A DNA stretch of 64,000 bases from Rudaea cellulosilytica DSM 22992 (GTDB lineage Bacteria; Pseudomonadota; Gammaproteobacteria; Xanthomonadales; Rhodanobacteraceae). The position numbers and the translations under genes were made by a program. Below are positions 31,173-40,315 of this stretch, in pieces. The stretch spans positions 1,401,652 through 1,465,651 of the forward strand of contig NZ_KB899241.1 of the NCBI RefSeq assembly GCF_000378125.1, read 5' to 3'. How positions within the stretch are numbered: the stretch's first letter is position 1; each line of letters starts with the position of its first letter. The notes under the pieces were generated by a model that was not told the DNA's origin, made no database searches, and saw only the letters and a program-made list of their open reading frames with translations.

Positions 31173-31897
31173 ACGTGCACGCTAACATTCGCCAAGGGTT
31201 GCGCGCCAGTTCCGATCGTCACGGGCGGCGGTGCCATTTGAACGGTCAAACCCAGCTGCCGCGCCAGTTGCGCGACGAGTTCGGTCTCGACTTCGGCCAG
31301 ACTCGAAGGGCCGCCGAGGTCCATCAGCTGGGTCACGGCCAGTCCCTGATAGCCGCAGGGGTTGATGCGGTGGAACGGCTCGAGGTCCATGTTCACGTTG
31401 AACGCGAGGCCGTGGAACGTGCAGCCGCGGCGCACGCGCAGGCCGAGCGCGGCGATCTTGGCGCCGGCGACGTAGACGCCCGGGGCGCCCTCCTTGCGCA
31501 CGGCTTCGACATTCCAGTTCGCCAGCGTGTCGATGATCGCCTGCTCGATGCGGCAGACCAGCTCGCGGATGCCGAGCTTGAGCCGGCGCAGGTCGATCAG
31601 CGGATAGGCGACGATCTGGCCCGGGCCGTGGTAGGTGACCTGGCCGCCGCGGTCGACCGGTACGACCGGAATCTCGCCCGGCAGCAGCACGTGCTCCCAC
31701 TTGCCGGCCTGGCCGAGCGTGAACACCGGCGGATGCTCGACCAGCCAGAGCTCGTCGGGCGTTTCCGCGTCGCGCGCGTCGGTGAAAGCCTGCATTGCGC
31801 GCCAGATCGGCTCGTAAGGCGAGAGACCCGGGAAACGGCGCGTGATCAGTGGCCGGGATTGCGCAACGGGAACGGGAGATTCGCAAACCACTGACAC
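31169..31897 (-). CDS. lipB: Octanoyltransferase
   Basis: Transfers octanoyl groups from acyl carrier protein to lipoyl domains, the step before LipA. 242 aa from GTG 31897, chosen for its GAAGG ribosome site (6-nt gap) over an in-frame start at 31954. Conserved motifs are [13 protein letters not shown], the catalytic Lys in [13 protein letters not shown] and the catalytic Cys in [16 protein letters not shown]. It is coupled to lipA by a 4-bp overlap. Confidence 0.95.
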   Translation of the reverse strand: MSVVCESPVPVAQSRPLITRRFPGLSPYEPIWRAMQAFTDARDAETPDELWLVEHPPVFTLGQAGKWEHVLLPGEIPVVPVDRGGQVTYHGPGQIVAYPLIDLRRLKLGIRELVCRIEQAIIDTLANWNVEAVRKEGAPGVYVAGAKIAALGLRVRRGCTFHGLAFNVNMDLEPFHRINPCGYQGLAVTQLMDLGGPSSLAEVETELVAQLARQLGLTVQMAPPPVTIGTGAQPLANVSVHV

Positions 31898-32005
31898 GAT
31901 GACACCTTCAACTGGCAGGAACTGCGGAAATGGGGCCGCGCTGCGGACTATCAATCGACCGGACCGCGCGATTCGTCCGTTGCGGATGCGGACCGGACCG
32001 GAAAT

Positions 32006-32311
32006 TTACAGCGTCCATTTCACCGCCGGATCCGCGCGCAGCGCCGCGTGCGCAGTTTCGTACATCTCGCGCGAAGGGCAGGTGAAGGTGACGCTGACCG
32101 AGACGAAGTTGCCGTTGCTCGACGGCCGCACACGCTCGGAGCCGGCGACCACGTTCAGGTCGAGGCCCGCGATGACCGCGGGCACGCGCTGCTCGAGGCC
32201 GGCATTGGCGTGGCCGACCGCAGTGATCTCGAACGCGCCCGGAAACTGAAAGCCCTGTCCGGGGTTTTCAGCGTGGATCTTGTCGAGCTCGTGCTGGTCG
32301 AACTTCTTCAT
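32006..32311 (-). CDS. ybeD: YbeD-like DUF493 protein
   Basis: 101-aa small alpha/beta protein. FQFPGAFEITAVGHANAGLE and SNGNFVSVSVTFTCPSREMY fit DUF493 (E. coli YbeD), an ACT-like fold of unknown function. It sits between dacC and lipB as in E. coli (dacA-ybeD-lipB). ATG 32311 overlaps the last base of the dacC stop (TGATG); a GTG one codon earlier is an alternative. Confidence 0.92.
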   Translation of the reverse strand: MKKFDQHELDKIHAENPGQGFQFPGAFEITAVGHANAGLEQRVPAVIAGLDLNVVAGSERVRPSSNGNFVSVSVTFTCPSREMYETAHAALRADPAVKWTL

Positions 32312-33711
32312 CACTTCACCGGCTGGGGATTGCCCACGGCGGCCGTGCCGACCGGCGCGGTTTCGGTCGTCGGCGCGCTCTTGAAGAACAGCAGGATGCT
32401 ATCGACGAAGCGGCGCCACCAGCCGCCCTCGGGCTGCTCGTCGAGCACGACTAGCGGGCGCTCGACCAGGACCTTGTCGTCGAGCTTCACGCGCAGCGTG
32501 CCGACCTGCTGGCCCTTGGTGTAAGGCGCAATCAGGCGGCTCGGCATGTCCATGCTCGCCTTCATGTCGGCGTAGCGGCCGCGCGGCAAGGTGATCAGCA
32601 GATCGTCGGCGAGGCCGAGGGCGGCGCTCGCATTCGCGCCGCGCCACAGCGCCGGCGTCGTCAACGCCTTGTTCGCGTCGAACAGCTTGTGCGTCTCGAA
32701 GAAGCGGAAGCCGTAGTTGAGCACACTCTGGTTCGCGTCCGCGCGTTCCTTCTCGCTGCCCGTGCCCATGACGACCGCGATCAGGCGCTGCTCGCCGCGC
32801 TTGGCCGAGGTGGCGAGGCAAAAGCCCGCTTCCTTGGTGTGGCCGGTCTTGATCCCGTCGACCGTCGAATCGCGCCACAGCAGCGAATTGCGGTTGTGCT
32901 GGGTGATCCCGTTCCACTCGAATTCCTTGATCGCGTAGATCTTGTATTCCTCGGGATAGTTGTGGATCAGCGCGCGCGACAGTAGCGCGATGTCGTGCGC
33001 GGTCGTGTACTCGTCCGGCGATGGCAGGCCGGTCGGATTGACGTAATGCGTGCCGCTCATGCCGAGCTGCTGCGCATACTGGTTCATCAGCGCGGCGAAG
33101 GTCTGCTCGGAACCGGCGACGTGCTCGGCCAGCGCGATCGCCGCGTCGTTGCCCGACTGGATGATCATGCCGTACATCAAATCCTTGAGCGCCACCTTCG
33201 AATTGAGCTTGAGGAAGCTGGTCGAACCGTCGGTGCTCGCGCCGCCGCCGCGCCAGGCGTTCTCGCTGATGTAGACCTCGTCCTCCAGCTTGATCTTGCC
33301 GGCGGCGAGCTGCGCCGCGACGACGTAGGACGTCATCACCTTGGTGATCGAGGCGGGTTCGACGCGAGTGTCGATGTTGTCGCCGGCCAGCACCTGGCCG
33401 CTGGTGTAATCCATCAGCACCCAGCTCTTTGCGTTGAGCTGCGGCTGCGGCGGCACCGGCACGTTGAGCGTGTTCGCGCCCGGCATCGGCGTCGCCGGCT
33501 GCACCGGCAGCGAGGCGCCCGCGGCATCGTCGCCGGACTTCTGCTGCTCGGCGTTTTTCTGCTCCTGCTGTTCTTGTTTCTTCTGCTGCGCCTGCTGATG
33601 GCGATGCTTGACCGCGCCGGCCTCCGGCGCGACCGCGATCAGCGACGCGGAAACAAAAATACACAATGCAGCTTTTTGTACGAATTGCAGATTCTTCATC
33701 TCTGGGAGCAT
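32311..33711 (-). CDS. dacC: D-alanyl-D-alanine carboxypeptidase, PBP5/6 type
   Basis: Periplasmic low-molecular-weight PBP that removes the terminal D-Ala of peptidoglycan pentapeptides. 466 aa. The signal peptide is at about 5-33. An unusual Gln/Lys/Glu-rich linker follows (QQAQQKKQEQQEQKNAEQQ, about 37-60), then Pro-rich sequence. The catalytic triad motifs are SITK (in EPASITKVMT), SGN (in IQSGNDAAIA) and KTG (in DGIKTGHT). The C-terminal PBP5 beta domain ends in a short amphipathic membrane anchor (GGWWRRFVDSILLFFKS). An in-frame ATG at 33699 may be the true start. The dacC/dacA choice is not certain. Confidence 0.93.
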   Translation of the reverse strand: MLPEMKNLQFVQKAALCIFVSASLIAVAPEAGAVKHRHQQAQQKKQEQQEQKNAEQQKSGDDAAGASLPVQPATPMPGANTLNVPVPPQPQLNAKSWVLMDYTSGQVLAGDNIDTRVEPASITKVMTSYVVAAQLAAGKIKLEDEVYISENAWRGGGASTDGSTSFLKLNSKVALKDLMYGMIIQSGNDAAIALAEHVAGSEQTFAALMNQYAQQLGMSGTHYVNPTGLPSPDEYTTAHDIALLSRALIHNYPEEYKIYAIKEFEWNGITQHNRNSLLWRDSTVDGIKTGHTKEAGFCLATSAKRGEQRLIAVVMGTGSEKERADANQSVLNYGFRFFETHKLFDANKALTTPALWRGANASAALGLADDLLITLPRGRYADMKASMDMPSRLIAPYTKGQQVGTLRVKLDDKVLVERPLVVLDEQPEGGWWRRFVDSILLFFKSAPTTETAPVGTAAVGNPQPVK

Positions 33712-33820
33712 TCCATTCTGGTTCGTCCTGCGCGCGCAGGCGCGAGCGGGGTGAGGAGCGATACCGGCTTACGATTCGCGAATTTTACACGTCCCGGCTG
33801 AATGCGACGACCTTCGCTGC

Positions 33821-34807
33821 TCAATCGTCGATCGCCACGCGCGGCTCGCCAAGGCCGAGCGCACGCACCTTCGGCGCCAGCGCATCGGCCTCGTCCGCGT
33901 CGCGCAGCGGGCCGATGCGCACGCGCCGCACCGAGCGGCCGTTCGAACTGCCCTCGACCACGCGCACCGCACCGAGCTGCGCGCTGCGCAGCGTCGATGC
34001 GGCGCGCTCGGCGTTGGCCTGATCCGAGTACGCGCCGACCTGCAGATATAGAGCAGGTTTATGGATTTTTTCGGGCGCCGGCGCGGCCGCAACCGTACGC
34101 TCTTCTAGGCGCGGCGGCGGCATGCTGGCTGCCGCCGCCGGGGAGGCGATGCCCGGCGTGGACCGCACCGGACTGCGCACCGCGGCGTCGCGCTCGGGAT
34201 GCTCCGGATCGATCGCGCGCACCTCGACCAGGCCCGTGCCCTTCTGCCAGATGCCGAGCTTGATCGCGGCGACGTAGGACAGGTCGATGACGCGGTTCTC
34301 GGCGAACGGCCCGCGATCGTTGACGCGCACGATCACGCTCGCCCCGTTCTCGAGATTGGTCACGCGTGCGTAGCTCGGCAGCGGCAGCGTCTTGTGCGCG
34401 GCGCTGTAGGCGTACATGTCGTATTTCTCGAAGTTCGAGGTCGCGTAGCCGTGGAATTTGTTGCCGTACCACGAGGCAATGCCGCGCTCGACGTAGCCCG
34501 ATGCATTCGGCAGCACGCTATAGGTCTTGCCGAGCACCTCGTACGGCGATTTGTTGCCGTAGGCCGAGCGCGGCTCGGACTTCGGCACCGGTTCGGGAAT
34601 CCTGCTGACGTCGGGCAGCGTGCCGCCGGGACCGGAATCGCCGTCCTGGGCGTAGCGGCGCGATTGCGGGCGCGAGGTGTCGTCGACGCGCGATGTCGGC
34701 GACGATGACGAAGGTCGAACCGTCTTGTGTCCGCCGCACCCGGCGATCAGCAACAAGGCGGCCGCAGCTCCCGCGCGCAGCAGGCTGGCGGCCGCGCCCG
34801 CCTTCAT
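33821..34807 (-). CDS. rlpA: RlpA-type septal ring lytic transglycosylase lipoprotein with SPOR domain
   Basis: Outer-membrane lipoprotein that cleaves denuded glycans during division. 328 aa. The lipobox is LLIAGC. The double-psi beta-barrel domain begins GIASWYGNKFHGY and holds the catalytic-type Asp in VRVNDRGPF. A Pro/Ala linker leads to a SPOR domain at about 250-328 (YLQVGAYSDQANAERAASTL), which targets septal peptidoglycan. ATG 34807 overlaps the mltB stop. Confidence 0.94.
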   Translation of the reverse strand: MKAGAAASLLRAGAAAALLLIAGCGGHKTVRPSSSSPTSRVDDTSRPQSRRYAQDGDSGPGGTLPDVSRIPEPVPKSEPRSAYGNKSPYEVLGKTYSVLPNASGYVERGIASWYGNKFHGYATSNFEKYDMYAYSAAHKTLPLPSYARVTNLENGASVIVRVNDRGPFAENRVIDLSYVAAIKLGIWQKGTGLVEVRAIDPEHPERDAAVRSPVRSTPGIASPAAAASMPPPRLEERTVAAAPAPEKIHKPALYLQVGAYSDQANAERAASTLRSAQLGAVRVVEGSSNGRSVRRVRIGPLRDADEADALAPKVRALGLGEPRVAIDD

Positions 34808-35823
34808 TTCGGCGCGGACTGACCGCCAACTTGCGCCGCGATTTCCGCGCTGAGCTGGTACACGGCGAGGCTGTACAGCGGGCTGCGGTTGTAGCGTGAG
34901 ATCGCGTAAAAGTTCTGCAGCGTGATCCAGACCTCGGGGCCGTCTTCGCCTTCGAGCTTGACCAGCGTGGCGAGGGTGTCGCCGCTCGCGTCGAGTTTCG
35001 TCGCCGGCAGGTAACCCCATTCGGCGAGCTGCTGCAGCGGGTACGCCGGCTTGAGGTTTTCCGGCGTCACCGCGCGCGCATTCGCGCTGACCTTGGCACG
35101 CACCGCGACTGGACCGCCCGCCTGCCAGCCATTGCCGACGAAATAGTTGGCGATGCTGGCGACGATGTCCGGCAGCGAATTCCACAAGTCGATCTTGCCG
35201 TCGCCGTCCTCGTCACGCGCGAACTTCGCGATCGACGACGGCATGAATTGGCCCATGCCCATCGCGCCGGCGTACGAGCCCATCAGGCTCTCGATCGGAT
35301 ACGGGAAATTCGCGCCGTGCAACAGGAACAGCTGGCGCAGTTCGCCGCGGAAGAAATCTGCGCGCGGCGGGTAGTAGAAGCCGAGCGTGCTCAGCGCGTC
35401 GAGCACGTGATAGCGCGTCGGCGTGCGCCCGTAGTTCGTCTCCACGCCGATGATCGCAACCAGGATAGGGGCGGGTACGCCGAACTCCTTCTCGACACGA
35501 TCGAACAGCGCCTTGTTCGCGCGGTAGAACGCAACACCGCCGTCGATGCGGGCCTGGGTGAGGAAGATCGGCCGATATTCGCGCCAGGTCTTCGATTCGG
35601 CCGGGCGCGAGATCGCATCGATGATCGTTTGCTGGTAGCGCGCCTTCGCCAGCGTCGCGAGCACGTCGGCCGCAGAAAGATCGGTGTCACGCGCGAGGTC
35701 GTCGGCGAACTGCTTTTGTGCCGCGGCCACCTGCGCCGGCGTCGGCGGGTCGTAGGCGCGCGCCAGTGCGGCGAACGAAGCGAACAGCAGGCAGGCGCAC
35801 CAACACAAAACGCGGAAAGTCAT
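34804..35823 (-). CDS. mltB: Membrane-bound lytic murein transglycosylase B
   Basis: Periplasmic or outer-membrane-linked enzyme that cleaves glycan strands to 1,6-anhydro-MurNAc ends. 339 aa. Residues about 1-24 look like a signal sequence whose LCWCACLLFASFA core contains Cys, so either a lipoprotein or a cleaved signal is possible. The catalytic Glu is in IIGVETNYGR. GSYAGAMGMGQFMPSS and DGDGKIDLWNSLPD are the family's substrate-site segments. The start at 35823 is chosen because upstream readings are Arg-rich and lack similarity. Confidence 0.94.
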   Translation of the reverse strand: MTFRVLCWCACLLFASFAALARAYDPPTPAQVAAAQKQFADDLARDTDLSAADVLATLAKARYQQTIIDAISRPAESKTWREYRPIFLTQARIDGGVAFYRANKALFDRVEKEFGVPAPILVAIIGVETNYGRTPTRYHVLDALSTLGFYYPPRADFFRGELRQLFLLHGANFPYPIESLMGSYAGAMGMGQFMPSSIAKFARDEDGDGKIDLWNSLPDIVASIANYFVGNGWQAGGPVAVRAKVSANARAVTPENLKPAYPLQQLAEWGYLPATKLDASGDTLATLVKLEGEDGPEVWITLQNFYAISRYNRSPLYSLAVYQLSAEIAAQVGGQSAPK

Positions 35824-35902
35824 CGATCGAACAGGCGGCGGGAACGGGTGCGGCGAGGGTAGCATGCCGCGCCGACAACGTCGCCCCGAAAGCGAATCGT
35901 CG

Positions 35903-36757
35903 TTAAGCGAAAACGCGCTGACGCAGCCACTTCGTCGCGATCCATTTCTCGCCCGCCGTGACCGGTGCACCGGCGTGCAAGGTTTTGGTCAGCGGATCCG
36001 GCCGCGGATAGCTGAAGAACACCGCGTTGCCCTGCTGCGGCAGCACCGACAAGCCGACGTCGGGGAACGTCGTCGCGCCGCCGTGCTGCGGCGTGTTGAG
36101 ATACATGATCAGGCTGGCGACGCGTTGGCCGCCGCGGCGCGTCAGCGCAGGCGTGCCGGGATCGGCCGGGTCGAAGTAGTCGTAGTGCGGCTCGTATTCG
36201 GCGCCGGGTTGGTAGTTGAGCACCTGCAGACCCTCGCCGTTTTCCGCGGGCCAGTTCAACAGCTTCGCGATGCGATCCTCGATGCGCATATGCAGCTCGC
36301 TCTCTGCGCGCTGGAAGAACATGCCGCGGCTCGTGCGCGCAATGTCGACCTGGTATTCACCGGTCTGCCGGTTGACCGTTTCCGAGCGCGCCAGGCGCGG
36401 CTTCGCCGCTTCGATCAGCGCGGCGCATTCTTCGGCGCTGAGCAGGCCGCCGAACACGACGACGCGTGGCGACTTCAGTTCGACCAGCACCTTCACTTCG
36501 CGGTCGCCCGCGTCGAGCGACAGCGGCATCTTCGTGATATCGGGTTCGGGCACGCCTTCAGCCGGGCGGTCGTTCGCCTCGATCGCGACGCGCGCACGCG
36601 CATTCTCGGCGACGACGACGGCGAGCGCATCGCTCGCCGCCTTGCGCTGCCAGCCGGCCGCCATCAGTTCCGCGATCACCTGCTCGCTGCCGGCGCCGGC
36701 GAGCGTGCGGTTGAGGATCCATTGCTTGGCTTCGGCGGTGACGATCGTTCTGCTCAT
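35903..36757 (-). CDS. Prolyl-4-hydroxylase-like 2-oxoglutarate/Fe(II) oxygenase
   Basis: 284-aa enzyme of the P4H alpha-subunit family. Residues about 1-60 are a helical region unlike the catalytic fold. The catalytic part starts near VVVFGGLLSAEECAALIEAA. Iron ligands appear in EYEPHYDYFDPADP (HxD) and the distal His in TLHAGAPVTAGEKW, whose Lys binds 2-oxoglutarate. QVDIARTSRGMFF is the usual N-terminal strand. It is cytoplasmic with no signal peptide. It lies between rodA and mltB on the same strand, an unexpected guest in a cell-wall cluster. Substrate unknown. Confidence 0.88.
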   Translation of the reverse strand: MSRTIVTAEAKQWILNRTLAGAGSEQVIAELMAAGWQRKAASDALAVVVAENARARVAIEANDRPAEGVPEPDITKMPLSLDAGDREVKVLVELKSPRVVVFGGLLSAEECAALIEAAKPRLARSETVNRQTGEYQVDIARTSRGMFFQRAESELHMRIEDRIAKLLNWPAENGEGLQVLNYQPGAEYEPHYDYFDPADPGTPALTRRGGQRVASLIMYLNTPQHGGATTFPDVGLSVLPQQGNAVFFSYPRPDPLTKTLHAGAPVTAGEKWIATKWLRQRVFA

Positions 36758-36805
36758 GTCGTTAGCGTAGGTGCCGTGGCGTCTCAATTCAAATCAAGGG
36801 CGCCC

Positions 36806-37930
36806 TCAATGCGCCGGTCGGCGGTGGTTATGGATCGACATCAGCATGCCGAATCCGGCAAGGAGCGCTACGACCGAAGTGCCGCCGTAGCTGATCAGCG
36901 GCATCGGCACGCCGACCACGGGCAGGATGCCGGCGACCATGCCGCCGTTGACCATGACGTAAACGAAGAACGACATGCTGATCGAGCCGGCGAGCAGGCG
37001 CGAATACGTGTCGCGCGCGGTCGCCGCGATCATCAGGCCGCGACCGACGATGAAGATATAGATCAGAATGACCGCGACGACGCCGATCAGGCCCCATTCC
37101 TCGGAGAACACCGCGAAGGCGAAATCGGTCGTGTGCTCAGGCAGGAATTCGAGCGCCGACTGCGTGCCGTGCTGCCAGCCCTTGCCCCAGAGGCCGCCCG
37201 AGCCGACCGCGATCTCGCTCTGCATGATGTGCCAGCCGTCGCCGAGACGATCCGCGGCCGGATCGAGGAACGTGAACAGGCGCTTCTTCTGGTAGTCGTG
37301 CATGAAGTGCCAGGCGAAGGGCGATGCCGCCGCTGCTGTCGCGAGCACGAGGCCGATGCGCCACCAGGCCATGCCGGCGAGGAAGATCGCGAACATGCCG
37401 CCAGCGACGACGAGCAGCGCGGTGCCGAGGTCGGGCTGCTTGGCGATCAGCCAGGCCGGTACGGCGATCAGTGCGCCGACGATCGCGAGCGAGGAAAACT
37501 TCGGCGGCAGCTCGCCGCGGCTCAGCACCCATGCGGCCATCATCGGCATCGTCAGCTTCGACAGCTCGGACGGCTGGAAGCGGAAGACTTTCAGATCGAG
37601 CCAGCGGTGCGCGCCGCGGCCTTCGCCGAGCACGGCGACGACGAGCAGCAGGAACACACTGCCCGCGTACAGCCACGGCGTCCATTTGCGCAGGCTCTGC
37701 GGCGAGACACGCGCGAGCAGCACCATGAGCATCGCGCCGAGCACGAAGCGCGCACCCTGGTTGAGCGCGACCTTCGTATCCGGGCCGCCTGCGCTGTAGA
37801 GGTTAACCAGGCCGATGCCGGCGAGCAGCACCAATGCCAGCGCGAGCGGCCAGTCGAGCGCCGGGGCGCGCAGCCAGCGCCGCGCAAGCAGGCGCAGGCG
37901 TGGGCCGAGCTGCTCGAAGGCGAGCATCAT
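36806..37930 (-). CDS. rodA: Rod-shape peptidoglycan polymerase RodA
   Basis: SEDS-family glycosyltransferase that polymerises lipid II in the elongasome. 374 aa, about ten TM segments. Conserved segments include FQPSELSKL, the periplasmic loop with AVGSGGLWGKGWQHG, FLPEHTTDFAFAVFSEEWG (including the functional Asp) and MPLISYGGTS near the end. It overlaps the mrdA stop by ATGA, so RodA and PBP2 are co-translated partners. Confidence 0.97.
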   Translation of the reverse strand: MMLAFEQLGPRLRLLARRWLRAPALDWPLALALVLLAGIGLVNLYSAGGPDTKVALNQGARFVLGAMLMVLLARVSPQSLRKWTPWLYAGSVFLLLVVAVLGEGRGAHRWLDLKVFRFQPSELSKLTMPMMAAWVLSRGELPPKFSSLAIVGALIAVPAWLIAKQPDLGTALLVVAGGMFAIFLAGMAWWRIGLVLATAAAASPFAWHFMHDYQKKRLFTFLDPAADRLGDGWHIMQSEIAVGSGGLWGKGWQHGTQSALEFLPEHTTDFAFAVFSEEWGLIGVVAVILIYIFIVGRGLMIAATARDTYSRLLAGSISMSFFVYVMVNGGMVAGILPVVGVPMPLISYGGTSVVALLAGFGMLMSIHNHRRPAH

Positions 37931-39825
37931 TGTGTGGCCTCCGCGACACGCGGCGCGGGCGCATCGTCGTCGTACTTGAGCCAGGCATCGAGGATCTTGC
38001 GCGCGATCGGCGCGGCGTCGGAGGCACCGCTGTGGCCGGCCTCAAGCGCGACGACGACGGCGATGCGCGGATCCTCGGTCGGGGTGAAGCACTCGAACAG
38101 CACCTGATGGCGATCGGCCGAGGAGGTCGCGATCGAGGTCCAGGTCTCGTCGAAGCGCGAAAAACGCTCGGCGGTGCCGGTCTTGCCGGCGATCGCGTAG
38201 GGAAACTCCTTGCCGAGCCCGCTCACCGTGCTCGGCGGCGGCCCGTTCACCGCGAGCCACATGCCTTCCTCGATCGCCTTCCACGTGCCCGCGTGCGTGC
38301 CCACGTTCGGGCCCGGCATCGGCAGCGGCACCGGCTGCACCGGTGCGCCGATGCCGGCCTGGGTCGCGCGCAGCACATGTGGCGGTCGGTTCGCGCCCTT
38401 CGCGGCAACGACGGTGAGTGCATGCGCGAGCTGGATCGGCGTGACCACCCAGAAGCCCTGGCCGAAGCCGACGTTGACCGTGTAGCCCGCATACCAGGGC
38501 TGGTTGCGCGTCGCACGCAGCCATTCGGCAGAGGGCAGCACGCCCGCGGCTTCGCCGGCGACATCGATGCCGGTCTTCGCGCCGAAGCCGAACTTGCCGA
38601 GAAAACCGCTGAAGCGGTCGATGCCCATCTCGTAGGCGAGCGAGTAGAAATACGTGTTGACCGACCAGGCCAGCGCGAGCTTGAGATCGACGCGACCGGC
38701 AGGGAAGTCGTCGCGGTAACCGCGTGCCTGGCCCGGAATGTGATATTCGCCGGTCGAGACCACCGTATCGGAGGGCGTGCGCACGCCCAGTTCCAGCCCG
38801 GCCGCCGCGGCATAGGGCTTGATCGTCGAGCCGGGAATGAAGCCGCCGGCGATCGCGCGGTTGAGCAGCGGCTTGCGCGGGTCCTGCATCAGCTGCGCGT
38901 AGTCGGCCTGGGCGATGCCGTTGACGAACAGGTTGCCGTCGAAGTCGGGCTCGCTGACCAAGGCGAGCACTTCACCGTTGCGCGGATCGATCGCGACCGC
39001 TGCGCCGAGACGCGCACCGAGCGCTTCCTCGGTGGCGCGCTGCAGGCGCGCATCGATCGACAGATACAGGTTCTTGCCCGGCGTCGGCGATACGTAGTCG
39101 AGCTTCCTGCGCACGCGGCCGTCGGCGCCGACCTCGACCGTTTCGCTGCCCGGCGCGCCGTGCAACTCGTCCTCATACCAGCGCTCGACGCCGGTCTTGC
39201 CGATGTGCGTGGCACCGGCGTAGAGGTTCGGATCGAGCTTGACCAGCTCGTTCAGGTCGATGCGGCCGACGTAGCCGATCGCATGCGCAAACAGCGGCCC
39301 GAGCGGATAGGCGCGGGTCAGGTACGGCACCACTTCGACGCCGGGAAAGCGCCAGCGGTTGACCGAGAAGCGCGCGATCTCGTCTTCGCTGAGCTTGAGC
39401 CGCAGCGGCACGCTCTCGAACGCCTTCTTCTTTGCGCGTGCGTTGCGGAAGTGCTCGACGTCGTCGGTGCTGATCGCGACCACGTCGCCGAGTTCGGCGA
39501 GCAGATGCTCCATGCCCTTGCGTCCGCCCTCGACCGCCTCGGGCACGATCTCGAGCCGGAACGCGGCGACGTTGTCGGCGAGCAGCACGCCGTTGCGGTC
39601 ATAGATGAGACCTCGGCTCGGCGCCACACTGCGTACCGAGATGCGCTGCTTGTCCGAGGTCTCGCTGAACTCGGTGCCGCGATAGACCTGCAGGAACACG
39701 TAGCGCGACACCAGCGTGCCGAGACAAATCACGATGAGCAGGAAGCCGATGACGGCCCGCGCACGAAACATGTCTGCCTCGACGCGGGCGTTGCGGACCT
39801 GCATGCGCGAGCCCGGCAAGTTCAT
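37927..39825 (-). CDS. mrdA: Penicillin-binding protein 2 (elongation transpeptidase)
   Basis: Class B PBP that cross-links new peptidoglycan with RodA. 632 aa. The single N-terminal TM is at about 20-42 (VIGFLLIVICLGTLVSRYVF). The pedestal domain is typical (VAPSRGLIYDRNGVLLADN). The transpeptidase motifs are S-x-x-K in PGSTIKPYAA, SVN in AWSVNTYFYS and KTG in AGKTGTAERF. ATG 39825 lies just past the mreD stop (a 1-bp gap); an ATG at 39834 would add three residues and overlap mreD. Confidence 0.96.
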   Translation of the reverse strand: MNLPGSRMQVRNARVEADMFRARAVIGFLLIVICLGTLVSRYVFLQVYRGTEFSETSDKQRISVRSVAPSRGLIYDRNGVLLADNVAAFRLEIVPEAVEGGRKGMEHLLAELGDVVAISTDDVEHFRNARAKKKAFESVPLRLKLSEDEIARFSVNRWRFPGVEVVPYLTRAYPLGPLFAHAIGYVGRIDLNELVKLDPNLYAGATHIGKTGVERWYEDELHGAPGSETVEVGADGRVRRKLDYVSPTPGKNLYLSIDARLQRATEEALGARLGAAVAIDPRNGEVLALVSEPDFDGNLFVNGIAQADYAQLMQDPRKPLLNRAIAGGFIPGSTIKPYAAAAGLELGVRTPSDTVVSTGEYHIPGQARGYRDDFPAGRVDLKLALAWSVNTYFYSLAYEMGIDRFSGFLGKFGFGAKTGIDVAGEAAGVLPSAEWLRATRNQPWYAGYTVNVGFGQGFWVVTPIQLAHALTVVAAKGANRPPHVLRATQAGIGAPVQPVPLPMPGPNVGTHAGTWKAIEEGMWLAVNGPPPSTVSGLGKEFPYAIAGKTGTAERFSRFDETWTSIATSSADRHQVLFECFTPTEDPRIAVVVALEAGHSGASDAAPIARKILDAWLKYDDDAPAPRVAEATQ

Positions 39826-39826
39826 C

Positions 39827-40315
39827 TCAAGCATCACCCGCGCGCAGGCGCGCACGCAAATCGTCGAACAGAAGAAACAGCCAAGGCCATGCGAGCATGC
39901 CGGCCACCGGTGCCAGCCAGAAGTCGGGCGGCGGCGGCGGATCGCCGGCGATCGCGTGCACCATCAGGTAAACGACGCGATCGTTGAGCAGTAACGCGAA
40001 CACGGCGAGGGTCTGTTGCCACATCGGGAAGAAGCGCAGGCGCGAGCGGAAGCGCAGCACGATGAAGCACAGGATGCACAAGCGCAGCGCCTGTTCGCCG
40101 AGCACCTCGCCGCCGAGCACGTCGGCGACGAGGCCGAGCACGAAGCACAGGCCGAGCGGTACACGTTCTGGGACTTCGATCATCCAATAGATCAGGACGA
40201 GGGCGAGCCAGTACGGCTTGAACGCCAGCAGCACGGCCGGCAGCGGCGCGAGCTGGAACACGAAGGTCGCGGCGATGCCGCCCCAGAACAGCCAGTTGAG
40301 GCCGCGAATGCGCAT
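39827..40315 (-). CDS. mreD: Rod shape-determining protein MreD
   Basis: Small inner-membrane elongasome protein, 162 aa with about five TM segments. RIRGLNWLFWGGIAATFVF opens the first helix. PYWLALVLIYWMIEVPERVP and GLVADVLGGEVLGEQALRL match the MreD core, including the conserved Asp and Gly in the middle. ATG 40315 overlaps the mreC stop (TAATG), and the stop is one base from mrdA's start. Confidence 0.93.
   Translation of the reverse strand: MRIRGLNWLFWGGIAATFVFQLAPLPAVLLAFKPYWLALVLIYWMIEVPERVPLGLCFVLGLVADVLGGEVLGEQALRLCILCFIVLRFRSRLRFFPMWQQTLAVFALLLNDRVVYLMVHAIAGDPPPPPDFWLAPVAGMLAWPWLFLLFDDLRARLRAGDA

Noticed and set aside
35864-39987. Long plus-strand open readings (747 and 717 codons) opposite rodA and mrdA
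   Set aside because: Shadows of the well-identified minus-strand cell-wall genes, rich in Arg, Asp and His as expected for antisense of GC-rich coding DNA.
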